From: Stutzerimonas stutzeri | GTDB taxonomy: Bacteria; Pseudomonadota; Gammaproteobacteria; Enterobacterales; Pasteurellaceae | Length of the DNA: 64,000 bases | Assembly (NCBI GenBank): GCA_901420285.1 | Contig: CABDVE010000001.1 | Span: 1,612,001-1,676,000 of the forward strand | Reading direction: 5' to 3' | Part shown: piece after piece, positions 49,915-60,694 of the stretch | Layout of the letters: each line of letters begins with the position of its first letter | How positions within the stretch are numbered: position 1 is the stretch's first letter | Notes under the pieces: generated by a model | Database searches by the model: none | Seen by the model: only the letters and a program-made list of their open reading frames with translations | Told to the model about the DNA's origin: nothing | Program-made: the position numbers and the translations under genes

Positions 49915-49992
49915 AACACCGCATTGAACCCGCAGCCAATGCGGTGCTGTTTACGCAGTTCGTTGTTGAAGCTGCAAATCAGCACCGCATTG
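49915..49992. repeat. Cluster of three CAATGCGGTGCT motifs between aroC and mepA
   Basis: There is a near copy at 49915-49926 (AACACCGCATTG), an exact one at 49937-49948 (22-bp offset, inverted), and a further exact reverse copy at 49981-49992. The bases after the middle copy (GTTTACGCAGTTCG) resemble the adhesin repeat (GTTTGCGTAGTTTG). It may end aroC transcription before mepA. Confidence 0.7.
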
Positions 49993-50021
49993 AATGCTTT
50001 TCGGTGCCGAAAGTGAAACCG

Positions 50022-51095
50022 TTATTTACATTGCGCCTTAAAACGCAATAAATGATCCAATAACACAATCGCCGTCATCGCTTCCGCAATAGGAACCGCG
50101 CGAATGCCAACACAAGGATCATGGCGACCTTTGGTAATGACGTCCACCGCTTCATTATTGAGATTTACCGAACGCCCCGGCACAGTAATGCTGGAGGTGG
50201 GTTTTAACGCGATAGTGGTAATAATCGGTTGTCCCGAGCTGATGCCACCGAGAATACCGCCGGCATGATTGGAAAGAAAACCTTCGGGCGTCATTTCGTC
50301 ACGATGTTCACTGCCGCGTTGTTCCGTCACGGCAAAACCGTCGCCGATTTCCACGCCCTTAACGGCATTAATACTCATTAAAGCATGGGCTAAATCCGCA
50401 TCCAGACGATCAAACACCGGTTCGCCCAAACCTGCCGGCACATTTTCGGCCACTACGGTCAGTTTCGCACCGATGGAGTCCCCTTGCTTTTTCAAATCGC
50501 GAATCAATTCATCGAATTTTTCCAACGCATTTTTATCCGGGCAGAAAAACGGATTGTTGTTCACTTCCTCCCAATCGATGTTTTCAATAACTTGCGGGGC
50601 GATTTTGACCTTGCCGATTTGGCTTAAAAAACCGCGTACTTCAATGCCAAATCGCTCGCGTAAATATTTTTTCGCAATGGCGCCGGCAGCCACGCGCATA
50701 GCGGTTTCACGGGCCGAAGAACGACCGCCACCGCGATAATCGCGGATGCCGTATTTCTGCTGATAAGTAAAATCCGCATGTCCCGGGCGAAAACGGTCTT
50801 TAATGTCGCCGTAATCTTGCGAACGTTGATCACCGTTTTTAATAATCATACCAATGCTGGTACCGGTGGTTTTCCCTTCAAACACGCCGGATAAAATCTG
50901 TACTTCGTCATCTTCGCAACGTGGTGTAGTGTAGCGGGAGGTACCCGGTTTGCGGCGATCCAAATCCGGTTGAATATCCGCTTCCGACAGCGCCATGTTC
51001 GGCGGTACGCCATCTACAATACAGCCCAATGCGGTGCCGTGGGACTCACCGAAAGTGGTGACGCGGAAAAGTTGCCCTATTGTGTTTCCTGCCAT
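50022..51095 (-). CDS. aroC: Chorismate synthase
   Basis: This 357-residue protein has the family motifs [60 protein letters not shown] (split here for reading) and [18 protein letters not shown]. It makes chorismate from EPSP with reduced FMN, the last common aromatic step. HGTALG overlaps a one-mismatch CAATGCGGTGCC copy at 51027. Confidence 0.97.
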   Translation of the reverse strand: MAGNTIGQLFRVTTFGESHGTALGCIVDGVPPNMALSEADIQPDLDRRKPGTSRYTTPRCEDDEVQILSGVFEGKTTGTSIGMIIKNGDQRSQDYGDIKDRFRPGHADFTYQQKYGIRDYRGGGRSSARETAMRVAAGAIAKKYLRERFGIEVRGFLSQIGKVKIAPQVIENIDWEEVNNNPFFCPDKNALEKFDELIRDLKKQGDSIGAKLTVVAENVPAGLGEPVFDRLDADLAHALMSINAVKGVEIGDGFAVTEQRGSEHRDEMTPEGFLSNHAGGILGGISSGQPIITTIALKPTSSITVPGRSVNLNNEAVDVITKGRHDPCVGIRAVPIAEAMTAIVLLDHLLRFKAQCK

Positions 51096-51105
51096 AATTT
51101 CTCTC

Positions 51106-54100
51106 TTATTTTATTTGTTGTGCTTGCGTATTTGCTAATTTAACTGCGTTCATATTCACAAAAGGAATTTCTTCGCCGCTATCGTTATTTTTAATAAAGA
51201 CATCAAGTTGATTAAAGGCGATATCGATATTATTCTCGGCAAATAATTCGTTGATACGGCGATTTAAGGCGTCGGTGACACTAGTCCGTTCAGAAACCTG
51301 GCCAACATACACGCGCAATTCGTGATCTAAAGTGCTGGCGCCGAAACTCAAAAATAAAGCATGTGGTTCCGGATCTTTCAAAATGCCCGGTTGCTCGTTT
51401 GCTGCTTGTAACAACAAACGTTTCACCAAGGCTAAATCCGAACCGTAAGCCACACCAATATTCACAATTAATCGCGTCACGGTATTAGAGAGCGCCCAGT
51501 TTGTCACTTGTCCCGTTACAAAGGATTTATTCGGCACGATAACTTCTTTTCGGTCAGGATCAATAATCGTGATGGCACGAATGCGGATTTTGGCCACGGT
51601 TCCGGTGATGTCATTAATTGTCACGGTATCACCAACTCGAATCGGGCGTTCGAATAAGAGAATAATGCCTGATACAAAGTTAGCAAAAATTTCTTGCATA
51701 CCAAAACCAAGACCAACAGAAAGTGCGGCGAATAGCCATTGTAATTTCGACCACGACATCCCCAGTGTGGCAAAGGCCCAAGCGCCGCCAATCGCGACGA
51801 TAACATAAGTCAGTAAAGTGGTAATCGTGTAAGGCGTGCCTTGCGATAATTTCACCCGCGAGAAAAGCAACACTTCTAAAATACCGGAAATATTGCGCAC
51901 CAAAACATAGGTAATGGCGATAATGACCAACGCAACCAATAAATTGAACAACGTGATGCTTTCCGTCACGGATACGCCGTCCACCTGCGAACTCTGCTGC
52001 CATAAGGTAATATCGCGCAGATAGCTGGCGACTGTGATTAAATCCGACCAAACAAAATAGAAAATGGCGAATAATGCAGTCCAGATAAAAAGATCCGCAA
52101 AGCGTAATAACTGGCTTCTCACCTCATTAAGCGCCAACCCTTCTTCTTGCGCAGTAACCAATACCACATCATCGGAAGACGGAGTCTCATTAAGATCCTC
52201 GGCTTTTTGACGGCGTTTTTCCTGTAAACGACGATGCGCCAAACGGCGAGAAGATACGGTAATGCCGCGATAAACGGTTTGACGAAGGATAAACCAAACG
52301 CACCACGCAATGTAGGAATTAATCATATGTTGAATCAGATTCAATGCGGTGTAGTAATAGCCTAATGCTACCAACACAATCAAACCGACCGGAATCAACT
52401 GCAACAACACTTGAATCGTTTTTACAACCACATTATTGCGTTTTGATTGACTTTTTTCAAAGGAACGTAATGCACTATTAAAGCGCGGAGCAATCATCAC
52501 TACACAGAAAATCAACGCAGCAATGGTATTAAGCTCGCCTAGTACATCATTTGCCAAGCCGTTATCCATTACGTTACTAAATACCGAAGTATTCAATAAC
52601 AATATCACGGCGACAATAATGTGTTTCACCACACTACGGAATTTTTCCGCATCATTTTGGGCAAAACCGAAGTGGCGCACGAAGATGCCGTTCGGACGAT
52701 AAATCGCATACCATACGTTAAAGAACCACCAATAACCCGCCATACGGAACGACCAATCCCAGAACTCTTGCGGATCACGGAAAAAGAAAAAACCGATCAT
52801 CTGACAGACGGCGAGGAACCAAAGCGTACCGGATAAATTCAGCAATCCGGTCAATACTAATGCTATCGGCGTGTGCCATTGGCTGTCTGAGCGTAATGTA
52901 TTGATTTCGCTGTTAATTAATGCCAAACGTTGTTTAATGGTTGGCTTAAATTTAAAAATTGCCCCGCCAATAATTATTAAAATCAACACATAACTCAGCA
53001 AGTAGGGCAAATTATCAAAATTCGTCGGAAAACCGAGGTGTTTCAACATCCCGCTAAATTGTATATCCAACGATGTCGGCAACGCTTTCAACCAGTCTAA
53101 ATTGATCGGATTATTGCTTCTTACCCAGAAACTTTGCTGATCAAGTTTCGCCTGAATTTGGTCGCTGATTTGCGTAATTCGTTGCTGTGTCAATTCTAAG
53201 GAAATCGCGAGATTAAGCTGATTATTCAAAGACTTAATCACATCCGAAGCCATTTTGCGGCGCTCAAGCAACAAATTTTCCAGTTGTGTTTTTTCCTCTG
53301 CCGTAAAAACTTGATTTTCTTCCGCTTCCACTTTGCTGATGTAGCTATCTAAATCGTAAAGTTCATTACGACGCTGAGTAATATCGAAAATTTGCACCCG
53401 CAAATCGGCAATTTGTTTGGATAATCCTTGAATGTTTAAATTAGTCGGCAGCTTTTGTTTTTGTTGCTGAATAATCCGCGACAATACCAATGTGCCTTGC
53501 AACGCGCTAATTTGCTCATCTATCGTACGCTGGGTTTGCGTTAAGTTATCCAACACATTGCGCATACGCAATTCGTCTTGGGTTAAGGTATTGGTTTTTT
53601 CCGTTTGTTGTAACAAGAACTGGCTTAATTGTGCATTGCGCTCCAATTCTTTTTGAATGTAATCGTTATTAACGGATTTTTGTTGCTGCTGTTGTGCCTG
53701 CTGCACTTGGTTTTGACTTTGCGCTAGATTTTTTTGGTTAATCGCATCTTGAATCGCCGCAATTTGTTGCTGCTGAACTTGTTGTTTTGCATTTAATAAA
53801 TCGTAACGACTTTGATAAAGGACCGTTAATTGATCGCTGTTTTTCAACAAAATCTGGTTGTAGTTATTTTTTAAATCAATCAGTTCCAATTCCAATTGAT
53901 TTTGCTGCTTTTTGGCCGAACTCACCGTACCGTCCGACAATTCCTGATTTAAGATTTGGCTACGTTTGGCGTTATCCGTCAAGGCACTTTGCGCTCGTTC
54001 GGACACGGCACTTTGCCCCGCCAGCACCGCATTGGCGGCGCTCAATGCAGCTTGTGTGTCTTGTTGTTGATTGTTGAGCTTTTCTAAAGACGCTTGTAAA

Positions 54101-54468
54101 TCCGCCAACGCGGTTAATTTATAATCATCGGCATCGGCCTGATTAAGACGCTTTTTCAGATTCTGCAAATCCGCATTATTTTTCTGAATTTCGTTATCAG
54201 AATTGTTTAAGGTCGCCAGCAAATCCTCATTACTTTTTCGCTGGGTTTGAATTTGTTGTAACAAATCCAGTGCGCTTTGCAGTTCCTCAATGCGGTGCTG
54301 TTTGGCTTCTCCGTCATCAATTTTTTGTGCGGCAGCAAGTTCCGCTTTCAGACTTTGTTCCGTCGGCAAGGCTACGGTTTTCGGTTGATTTGCCGTCGCA
54401 TCTTGCGACAATGTCGCCCCTACCACGGAGGCGGCAAGTAATACGGTGAAAAAACGAGAAATTTTCAT
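51106..54468 (-). CDS. mscK: Mechanosensitive channel MscK/KefA
   Basis: This 1,120-residue protein has a signal peptide, a ~450-residue Gln-rich coiled-coil periplasmic domain, about eleven membrane segments and a C-terminal MscS domain. The MscS part has the pore helix [36 protein letters not shown] and [22 protein letters not shown]. It opens under membrane tension and ionic cues. Two exact CAATGCGGTGCT copies lie in its N-terminal coding part (54023 and 54288). Confidence 0.95.
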   Translation of the reverse strand: MKISRFFTVLLAASVVGATLSQDATANQPKTVALPTEQSLKAELAAAQKIDDGEAKQHRIEELQSALDLLQQIQTQRKSNEDLLATLNNSDNEIQKNNADLQNLKKRLNQADADDYKLTALADLQASLEKLNNQQQDTQAALSAANAVLAGQSAVSERAQSALTDNAKRSQILNQELSDGTVSSAKKQQNQLELELIDLKNNYNQILLKNSDQLTVLYQSRYDLLNAKQQVQQQQIAAIQDAINQKNLAQSQNQVQQAQQQQQKSVNNDYIQKELERNAQLSQFLLQQTEKTNTLTQDELRMRNVLDNLTQTQRTIDEQISALQGTLVLSRIIQQQKQKLPTNLNIQGLSKQIADLRVQIFDITQRRNELYDLDSYISKVEAEENQVFTAEEKTQLENLLLERRKMASDVIKSLNNQLNLAISLELTQQRITQISDQIQAKLDQQSFWVRSNNPINLDWLKALPTSLDIQFSGMLKHLGFPTNFDNLPYLLSYVLILIIIGGAIFKFKPTIKQRLALINSEINTLRSDSQWHTPIALVLTGLLNLSGTLWFLAVCQMIGFFFFRDPQEFWDWSFRMAGYWWFFNVWYAIYRPNGIFVRHFGFAQNDAEKFRSVVKHIIVAVILLLNTSVFSNVMDNGLANDVLGELNTIAALIFCVVMIAPRFNSALRSFEKSQSKRNNVVVKTIQVLLQLIPVGLIVLVALGYYYTALNLIQHMINSYIAWCVWFILRQTVYRGITVSSRRLAHRRLQEKRRQKAEDLNETPSSDDVVLVTAQEEGLALNEVRSQLLRFADLFIWTALFAIFYFVWSDLITVASYLRDITLWQQSSQVDGVSVTESITLFNLLVALVIIAITYVLVRNISGILEVLLFSRVKLSQGTPYTITTLLTYVIVAIGGAWAFATLGMSWSKLQWLFAALSVGLGFGMQEIFANFVSGIILLFERPIRVGDTVTINDITGTVAKIRIRAITIIDPDRKEVIVPNKSFVTGQVTNWALSNTVTRLIVNIGVAYGSDLALVKRLLLQAANEQPGILKDPEPHALFLSFGASTLDHELRVYVGQVSERTSVTDALNRRINELFAENNIDIAFNQLDVFIKNNDSGEEIPFVNMNAVKLANTQAQQIK

Positions 54469-54471
54469 AAC

Positions 54472-55866
54472 TTATGACTCAATATGTTGAAGTAGCCAAT
54501 CGGCTAATGTTTTCCGAGAAATTTTTATGCCGCCCTGATGTAAATCAGGGAGCGGATAGTAGGCCACCGGCTGTTTAAAACGCGCCAAATGGGTTTGTAA
54601 AAAAATGCGTAGCTTTTCCACTGCGCGTTCACTAAATTGTTCGTGAAACGCTGTCAATGCCACCGGACGTGCGCCAAATTCCGCATCGGCTTTTGGCAAC
54701 ACAAAAACCTGTTTTACCAAGCCCGATTGCAAAATCGTTTTTTCGATTTCTTCGGGCTGAATATTTTCCCCGCCGGAAATAAACATATTATCCAAGCGTC
54801 CGACAACCACCAGTTCGTCGTTTTGCCACAGGCCTTTATCTTTAGTTTGCAGCCATCCCGATTCGTTAATCAAAGGAAGGATTTCACCGTTTTTCCAATA
54901 CCCCATGGCAAGCCCTGCGCCTTTTAGCCAAATTTCATCGTTTACTAATTGAAACTCGCGCCCTAACAATGCTTGCCCGACGCCGGGTTTGTCATCAGAA
55001 ACTTTGGCGAAAATGGTGGAAGCCATTTCTGTCATGCCGTAGCCGCTGTACGGCGTAATGCCGTATGTGCGAATGGCTTGAGTCAACGCCACCGGAATAT
55101 GTGCGCCGCCCAATAAAATATGACGCGTCTTCACTTCGCTTTGCGGGTACCGAGCCAAATAATCCAATAAACGTTGAAGCTGAGTCGGCACTAGCGAAAC
55201 ATGCGTAGCCTGCAATAGCGAGGCGTAAAAATCCGTTTGCGGAAAATGCAATTGTGCGCCACAAACTAACCAACGCCACACAATCCCCTGCCCCGATACG
55301 TGGTACAACGGCAATGACAATAACCAAGATTGCGTCGCGTGGAATTGCATCAATTGGCATACGCCGCGCGCATTATCCAAGTGGGCTTGCACATTATGCA
55401 GTACCGCTTTCGGCTGGCCGCCGGAGCCGGAAGTGAGCGTCATTGTCGCCGGACGTAGAAAATCAGCTTCTTCGAGTTTTGCTAATGAGCATTCGGAAAT
55501 ATTCGCCAAATCTTCATGACGCAAACATAAATCAACGCCGTATTCACGACAGAATTGGTCGATTCTCTGTTGCGGGAACGCCGGATTTAGCCCTATGATT
55601 TTAGCACCGCATTGAAGGCTTGCCAGATAAAGAAAAAGTATGGCTTCAGAATTTTTCGCGCAAAAAGCGACCGTACTTTTCGGTGTGATGCCCCGTTGTT
55701 GCAAAAAAGCTGCTGTTTGATTAATTTTTTGCGCGACGTCAGCCCAAGTAAAAAGATCACCTTGCGAGGAACGCAAGGCGATTGTTTGGGAAGATTGAGG
55801 ATTATCGGCAAAAACTTGCCAAGGAAAAAGGTTAATTGCTGACAAAATACGCCCGCACTTCGTCAA
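54472..55866 (-). CDS. menE: o-Succinylbenzoate-CoA ligase
   Basis: This 464-residue acyl-adenylate enzyme has the P-loop TMTLTSGSGGQPKAVLH, GYGMTEMASTIF, and GRLDNMFISGGENIQPEEIEKT. It activates o-succinylbenzoate in menaquinone synthesis, which supplies FdnI and Frd here. The start is uncertain: a TTG at 55866 with upstream GGAAAG overlaps the seqA end by 35 bases, and a second TTG lies at 55845. An exact CAATGCGGTGCT copy lies at 55603 (codons of LQCGAK). Confidence 0.9.
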   Translation of the reverse strand: MTKCGRILSAINLFPWQVFADNPQSSQTIALRSSQGDLFTWADVAQKINQTAAFLQQRGITPKSTVAFCAKNSEAILFLYLASLQCGAKIIGLNPAFPQQRIDQFCREYGVDLCLRHEDLANISECSLAKLEEADFLRPATMTLTSGSGGQPKAVLHNVQAHLDNARGVCQLMQFHATQSWLLSLPLYHVSGQGIVWRWLVCGAQLHFPQTDFYASLLQATHVSLVPTQLQRLLDYLARYPQSEVKTRHILLGGAHIPVALTQAIRTYGITPYSGYGMTEMASTIFAKVSDDKPGVGQALLGREFQLVNDEIWLKGAGLAMGYWKNGEILPLINESGWLQTKDKGLWQNDELVVVGRLDNMFISGGENIQPEEIEKTILQSGLVKQVFVLPKADAEFGARPVALTAFHEQFSERAVEKLRIFLQTHLARFKQPVAYYPLPDLHQGGIKISRKTLADWLLQHIES

Positions 55867-56485
55867 TCAAACTTTCCGGCAAATTCATGGATTGCATAGC
55901 GCTTTCCAGCATCAACATTTTTCTACCGCTATTGGTATTGGTAATCACCCAATACGGCGTATCTGGAATTTGTTTCGGCTTAGTGTGGTTACCCGCCATT
56001 AGTAAAGTCGCTTCGTCTCGCGCAAAGTATACTCGGGTACGACCTTGCAAGGATTCCGTCGCCTGGGCGAAGCTTTCCGGATCAGTGCGATAAAGCACAC
56101 GCAAAATCGCCAAGAAACGTACGACTGCTTTGCTTTCTTCTTTAAACTCATCAGAATTTAGTAATAGGAGCACTTTGTCGCTAATTTGGTTAATGGCTTC
56201 ATTCGATTGTTTTTTAGCTGTTTTAGGCGCAGCAGTTTTTGATTCCAAAAACGTCTCTTTTTGCGACGGTACATTTGTCAATTTAACCTCGCTTTCGAGC
56301 ACCGCATCGGATTTAACCGCGTCTTCGGTAATGGAACCATCAAAAGAAACGAAATCTAACGTAGCACTCGGGTTCGCGGGCAAATGAAGCAAACGGCGGA
56401 GAATATCTGAAGCACTTTCGCCGATTGATTGCGTTTGTTTTGCAATGTATCGGTATAATTCTTCATCCACTTCAATTATCTTCAT
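55832..56485 (-). CDS. seqA: Negative modulator of replication initiation SeqA
   Basis: This 217-residue protein has the N-terminal oligomerisation domain MKIIEVDEELYRYIAKQTQSIGESASDILRRLL. A variable linker follows, then a C-terminal hemimethylated-GATC-binding domain (RVYFARDEATLLMAGNHTKPKQIPDTPYWVITNTNSGRK). It sequesters new origins. The linker is longer than in E. coli (181 residues). It is divergent from ybfF, as in enterics. Confidence 0.96.
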   Translation of the reverse strand: MKIIEVDEELYRYIAKQTQSIGESASDILRRLLHLPANPSATLDFVSFDGSITEDAVKSDAVLESEVKLTNVPSQKETFLESKTAAPKTAKKQSNEAINQISDKVLLLLNSDEFKEESKAVVRFLAILRVLYRTDPESFAQATESLQGRTRVYFARDEATLLMAGNHTKPKQIPDTPYWVITNTNSGRKMLMLESAMQSMNLPESLIDEVRAYFVSN

Positions 56486-56556
56486 TTTTACCTCTCCGTT
56501 TGCTAGAATTTTCGCCCATTATAGCGGCTTCTTAACAAATTCTCACGCGAAAAAAT

Positions 56557-57342
56557 ATGCCTATTCCTCAATTACTCAATTTCCAATTTGATCAAGCAAA
56601 ACAAGCACTTCATTCATCCACTTTAATTTTTATTCACGGTTTATTCGGCGATATGAATAATCTCGGCGTAATCGCCCGGGCTTTTAGTGACGACTACAAT
56701 ATTCTGCGTGTAGATTTACGCAACCACGGACAAAGTTTTCATTCCGAATCGATGAATTATGACTTAATGGCGGAAGACATATTTACGCTGATTCGGCATC
56801 TTAAATTGGAAAAAACCATTTTAATCGGACATTCTATGGGCGGGAAAACGGCGATGAAATTAGCCGCACGGCATCCCGAAATCGTAGAGAAATTGATCGT
56901 TATTGATATCGCGCCACTGCCTTACGGCAATCGCGGCCATCAAGATGTGTTTCAAGGTTTATTTGCGGTGAATGCAGCAAAGCCGCAGTCGCGCCAACAA
57001 GCCAAACCGATTTTGGCGCAACAAATCGCCGATCCGAGCGTAGTTCAATTTATGCTGAAATCATTCGAACCGACTTCGCCGGAATTTTTTCGTTTTAATT
57101 TAACCGCGCTTTTCAACAATTACGAAAATTTAATGGCTTGGCAAGATGTATCGGTTTCGGTACCGACCTTATTTATCAAAGGCGGCGATTCGCCTTACAT
57201 CAAACCGCAAGATTCCGAGCGGATTTTACAACAATTCCCAAATGCCTCATCATTTACGATAAACGGTTGCGGACACTGGGTTCATGCGCAAAAACCGGCG
57301 TTCGTCATTCGTGCGATTAATCGATTTCTAAATAAGAATTAA
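56557..57342 (+). CDS. ybfF: Alpha/beta-hydrolase esterase YbfF
   Basis: This 261-residue protein has LIFIHGLFGDMNNLG (oxyanion), nucleophile ILIGHSMGGKTAMKLAA (Ser93) and C-terminal GCGHWVHAQKP (His). It hydrolyses short acyl and acyl-CoA esters in relatives. It lies in the conserved seqA-ybfF-fldA-fur neighbourhood. Confidence 0.92.
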   Translation: MPIPQLLNFQFDQAKQALHSSTLIFIHGLFGDMNNLGVIARAFSDDYNILRVDLRNHGQSFHSESMNYDLMAEDIFTLIRHLKLEKTILIGHSMGGKTAMKLAARHPEIVEKLIVIDIAPLPYGNRGHQDVFQGLFAVNAAKPQSRQQAKPILAQQIADPSVVQFMLKSFEPTSPEFFRFNLTALFNNYENLMAWQDVSVSVPTLFIKGGDSPYIKPQDSERILQQFPNASSFTINGCGHWVHAQKPAFVIRAINRFLNKN

Positions 57343-57346
57343 TCGG

Positions 57347-57401
57347 TTTAAATGAGAATTGAACTATGATATAGTGCGCGCAAATCACGGGCTCTGAGCC
57401 C
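57347..57401 (+). promoter_or_regulatory. Promoter and leader hairpin of fldA-fur
   Basis: TTTAAA (57347-57352), a 17-base spacer and TATAGT (57370-57375) form a promoter. The leader then has GGGCTC-T-GAGCCC (57389-57401) followed by a T-rich run, which could be an attenuator or the ybfF terminator. Confidence 0.5.
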
Positions 57402-57448
57402 TTTTGATTTTTAATATTTTCAAACATTTAATTTTAAAGGAAAGAAAG

Positions 57449-57973
57449 ATGGCAGTTGTGGGTCTATTTTACGGTAGCGATACGGGAAATACCGAAAACA
57501 TCGCGAAAATGATTCAAAAACAATTAGGCGCCGATTTAGTCGATATTCGTGATATTGCAAAAACCTCAAAAGAAGACATCGAAGCTTATGATTTTTTACT
57601 TTTTGGCATTCCGACTTGGTACTACGGCGAAGCTCAAGCGGACTGGGACGATTTCTTCCCAACCTTAGAAGAAATTGATTTTACCGATAAATTAGTCGCG
57701 ATTTTCGGCTGCGGCGATCAAGAGGATTATGCCGATTATTTTTGTGACGCCATCGGTACCGTGCGCGATATCATTGAACCGCATGGCGCTATTGTCGTAG
57801 GGAATTGGCCGACCGAAGGTTACACTTTTGAAGCCTCCAAAGCCTTATTAGAAGATGGTACTTTTATCGGTTTATGTATTGATGAAGATCGCCAACCCGA
57901 ACTCACCGCAGAACGCGTTGAAAAATGGTGTAAACAAATTTACGACGAAATGTGTTTGGCGGAACTCGCTTAA
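57449..57973 (+). CDS. fldA: Flavodoxin FldA
   Basis: This 174-residue protein has the FMN phosphate loop GLFYGSDTGNTENIAKMI and the FMN-stacking blocks PTWYYGEAQADWDDF and FGCGDQEDYADYFCDAIG. It is a low-potential electron carrier in the cytosol. AAAGGAAAGAAAG precedes ATG 57449. fur follows after 22 bases and is probably co-transcribed. Confidence 0.96.
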   Translation: MAVVGLFYGSDTGNTENIAKMIQKQLGADLVDIRDIAKTSKEDIEAYDFLLFGIPTWYYGEAQADWDDFFPTLEEIDFTDKLVAIFGCGDQEDYADYFCDAIGTVRDIIEPHGAIVVGNWPTEGYTFEASKALLEDGTFIGLCIDEDRQPELTAERVEKWCKQIYDEMCLAELA

Positions 57974-57995
57974 CATCATAAAACAAGGAAACTTT

Positions 57996-58466
57996 ATGTC
58001 TGAAGAAAATATTAAATTGCTCAAAAAAGCGGGCTTAAAAATCACTGAACCGCGTTTGACCGTCCTTGCCTTAATGCAAGATCACAAAAACGAACATTTT
58101 TCTGCAGAAGACGTCTATAAAATTTTGCTTGAACAAGGCAGTGACATCGGTTTAGCTACCGTCTATCGCGTGTTAAACCAATTTGATGAAGCGCACATTT
58201 TGATTCGTCACAACTTTGAAGGCAATAAATCGGTATTTGAATTGGCGCCAACCAAACATCACGATCACATCATTTGTGAAGATTGCGGCAAGGTTTTTGA
58301 ATTCTCCGACAATCTGATCGAACAACGCCAAAAAGAAATCAGCGAACAATACGGCATTAAACTCAAAGCACACAGTTTATATCTTTACGGCAAATGCAGC
58401 GATATTGAGAAATGTGAAGAGATCATTAAAAAAGACGAAGACGAAGACAAAGACGAAAACAAATAA
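57996..58466 (+). CDS. fur: Ferric uptake regulator Fur
   Basis: This 156-residue protein has an N-terminal winged helix (LKKAGLKITEPRLTVLALMQ and VYRVLNQFDEAHILIRHNFEG). The metal-binding part is KHHDHIICEDCGKVFEFSDNLIE, and a Lys/Asp/Glu tail (KKDEDEDKDENK) ends it. It represses iron uptake genes when bound to Fe2+. AAGGAAAC precedes ATG 57996. Confidence 0.96.
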   Translation: MSEENIKLLKKAGLKITEPRLTVLALMQDHKNEHFSAEDVYKILLEQGSDIGLATVYRVLNQFDEAHILIRHNFEGNKSVFELAPTKHHDHIICEDCGKVFEFSDNLIEQRQKEISEQYGIKLKAHSLYLYGKCSDIEKCEEIIKKDEDEDKDENK

Positions 58467-58503
58467 TATTCAAGCCACAAGAATTCACTGAAATTAGCCT
58501 CAC

Positions 58504-58548
58504 AAAATAGCACCGCATTGGAAGCCGTTTCAATGCGGTGCTGTTTTT
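58504..58548. terminator. Inverted CAATGCGGTGCT pair (22-bp offset) after fur
   Basis: Exact motifs lie at 58509-58520 and 58531-58542. The stem continues to a GCCG loop with one G-T pair, with AAAAT and GTTTTTA outside. It lies between convergent fur and the OppA-like gene. Confidence 0.85.
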
Positions 58549-58633
58549 AATGAAGAATCAATTAAGGTTGAATTACGCTCTCGTCGACAAGGATATCAAA
58601 CGTCCACGACTTTACTCAGCGATATATTTTAGC

Positions 58634-60208
58634 CTATGGTGTAGCGCTTTCCACTTTGCGCCATAAATATTTGCTGTAAATCGCCCCGATCGAATTAGGC
58701 TGCGCACCCATCACGGAAGGTGAAATATAAACCGGCGTAGTATATTGAAACAGTGGCAGCAACAGATTTTCCCGTTGAATGATATCACTTAATTTTAAAT
58801 AAATGTCCAAACGCACTTTTTCATCCGTACTTTTCAGTGCCTGCTCAAAAAGTGCATCATAGCTTTCGTTCGCATAACCGCTTTTATTATCGGGACTTTT
58901 GGAATAAAACAAGCCTAAAAACGCCATCGGGTGATTAAAATCGCCGCACCAACCGGAACGAATCAACTGAAACTCACCTTTCGCTCTTTTTTCTTGTAGT
59001 TGTTGCCAACTCATCGGCTGTGTTTCCACCCGCAATAAATCCGATTCCGATAATTGTCGCGCCAAACGATGGGCAATATTGCGATGCAGCGCGAAATCAT
59101 CATAACTCAACTGTAAAGTCAGGGGGTGCGTTTCGGTAATTTTACTTTGCGCCAATAACTGCTCCGCTACCACTGGTTCCCAATGCGAATCCTGCCCTTG
59201 CAACATCGCTTTCGGTAAGAAGTAAGAACTTGGCACCGCATTCGGCATTTCATGATTGGTAATCGATGTCACCGAAACTAAAGAGGCAACGGCTTTTCGT
59301 ACTAAAGGATCGGCTAACTTCGGATCGCGCAAATTAAATTCGTAAAAATAACCGCATAATTGCGGAAAATATTGCACGTTTTCCAGCCTATTTTCGTGAG
59401 TTCGCTTCGGTGACCAAAGCACATCAAAGCGGTGTCCCCCATCATTCTCGGTAAACAAATAATCCACCGCATTAAACGACACCGCCTCTTTTTGCCAATA
59501 ATACGGATTTTTTACTAAATGTATGCCGTTTTCATCACGCGATGAAAACAGATAAGCCCCATTTGATACCATCAAGTTTAAATCATGATATTGCGGTAGT
59601 AACGCGACATGCGCCAACATTTCCGGCAAATAAGGCGTCGGTTTATCAAGCCGAATCAATAAAGTACGGTCAGTTTCCGCAAAGATTCCAAGACGGCTTA
59701 AAGGCTGTTGTTTCTCTAATACCGCTTGCGCATTTTGCACGTTTAAATACAACAAATAAGATTTTAACGGGCTTTCCGATTGCGCAAGCGCTTGCCAAGA
59801 AAGCACAAAATCCTGCGCGGTTAAAGGCGTGCCGTTTGACCATTTCAGCCCGTCACGCAAAATAAACGTCCAATTTCGGTTATCTTCAGTTTGCCAACTT
59901 TCCGCTGCAGCGGGAACCAAATTACCTTGCGCGTCATAAGCCGTTAAGCCTTCGAATAAATCTCGAATCAACGACGTTTGCTCCGCTTCCGTAACGAACC
60001 ATGGAGATAGCACCGCATTGGGCTCAATGCCGCGTGTTAATTTCTCGCGATCATAATTAAGCGAAGATGATTGTTCAGTAACAGAAGGATTTGGATGCGG
60101 TGCTGTTGGCGTAGTTCGATTAAATTTATCACAACCGTTAGACGCCAAAATAATAGAAAAAATAAGTGCGCTTTTCAGCCAGTAAGGGAGGCATTTAGTC
60201 ATTTTCAA
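58634..60208 (-). CDS. Peptide ABC transporter substrate-binding lipoprotein (OppA family)
   Basis: This 524-residue protein has a lipoprotein signal (SALIFSIILASNGCDKF). It carries the SBP family 5 fold: EAEQTSLIRDLFEGLTAYDAQGNLVPAAAESW, NWTFILRDGLKWSNGTPLTAQDFVLSWQ and VSNGAYLF. It should bind peptides at the cell surface or in the periplasm. No permease genes are adjacent. Its linker codons near 60095-60118 match the adhesin repeat DNA over 24 bases but in another frame. An exact CAATGCGGTGCT copy is at 60009. Confidence 0.9.
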   Translation of the reverse strand: MKMTKCLPYWLKSALIFSIILASNGCDKFNRTTPTAPHPNPSVTEQSSSLNYDREKLTRGIEPNAVLSPWFVTEAEQTSLIRDLFEGLTAYDAQGNLVPAAAESWQTEDNRNWTFILRDGLKWSNGTPLTAQDFVLSWQALAQSESPLKSYLLYLNVQNAQAVLEKQQPLSRLGIFAETDRTLLIRLDKPTPYLPEMLAHVALLPQYHDLNLMVSNGAYLFSSRDENGIHLVKNPYYWQKEAVSFNAVDYLFTENDGGHRFDVLWSPKRTHENRLENVQYFPQLCGYFYEFNLRDPKLADPLVRKAVASLVSVTSITNHEMPNAVPSSYFLPKAMLQGQDSHWEPVVAEQLLAQSKITETHPLTLQLSYDDFALHRNIAHRLARQLSESDLLRVETQPMSWQQLQEKRAKGEFQLIRSGWCGDFNHPMAFLGLFYSKSPDNKSGYANESYDALFEQALKSTDEKVRLDIYLKLSDIIQRENLLLPLFQYTTPVYISPSVMGAQPNSIGAIYSKYLWRKVESATP

Positions 60209-60581
60209 TCAGGTCTTCGCTTTCCCCTTCGGTTTTAATCCAGAATAAGAAAAACCAGTATTTCACTGCAATCAAGGCGGCAATAGTGCAGCGTCCAATC
60301 AGGCTCGGTGTGAAATAAAAACCAATTAATAACATCGTGGTGGATAGCGCTAAAATGGAAATCTTGGTTTTCTTCGTCATGGCGCGACGCTCATTAAAGG
60401 ATTTTAAATGATTTTGATAAACGGACGTGCGCATAAACCAAGCTTCTAGCCGCTTCGACCCTTTGGTAAAGAAAAATAAGGTAAGCAACAAAAACGGTGT
60501 GGTCGGCAAAAAAGGAACAAAAATACCAATAATGCCTAGTAAGAGCGAAACGAAACCCAATAAAACGTAAACGTATTTCAT
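60195..60581 (-). CDS. ybaN: YbaN-family (DUF454) inner membrane protein
   Basis: This 128-residue protein has the DUF454 start GFVSLLLGIIGIFVPFLPTTPFLLLTLFFFTKGSKRLEAWF and further membrane segments after residue 70. Its function is unknown. It overlaps the OppA-like gene start by 14 bases, so the two are co-transcribed. Confidence 0.88.
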   Translation of the reverse strand: MKYVYVLLGFVSLLLGIIGIFVPFLPTTPFLLLTLFFFTKGSKRLEAWFMRTSVYQNHLKSFNERRAMTKKTKISILALSTTMLLIGFYFTPSLIGRCTIAALIAVKYWFFLFWIKTEGESEDLIEND

Positions 60582-60694
60582 AAAATATCTGATAAGAGAA
60601 AATGCGAACCATTATTGCTGATTTTTTAGATTTTTCAACCTTGATATTATAAAATTTGCCGCGACTTAAAAAAGCGTATTTAAAAGGAATAATT

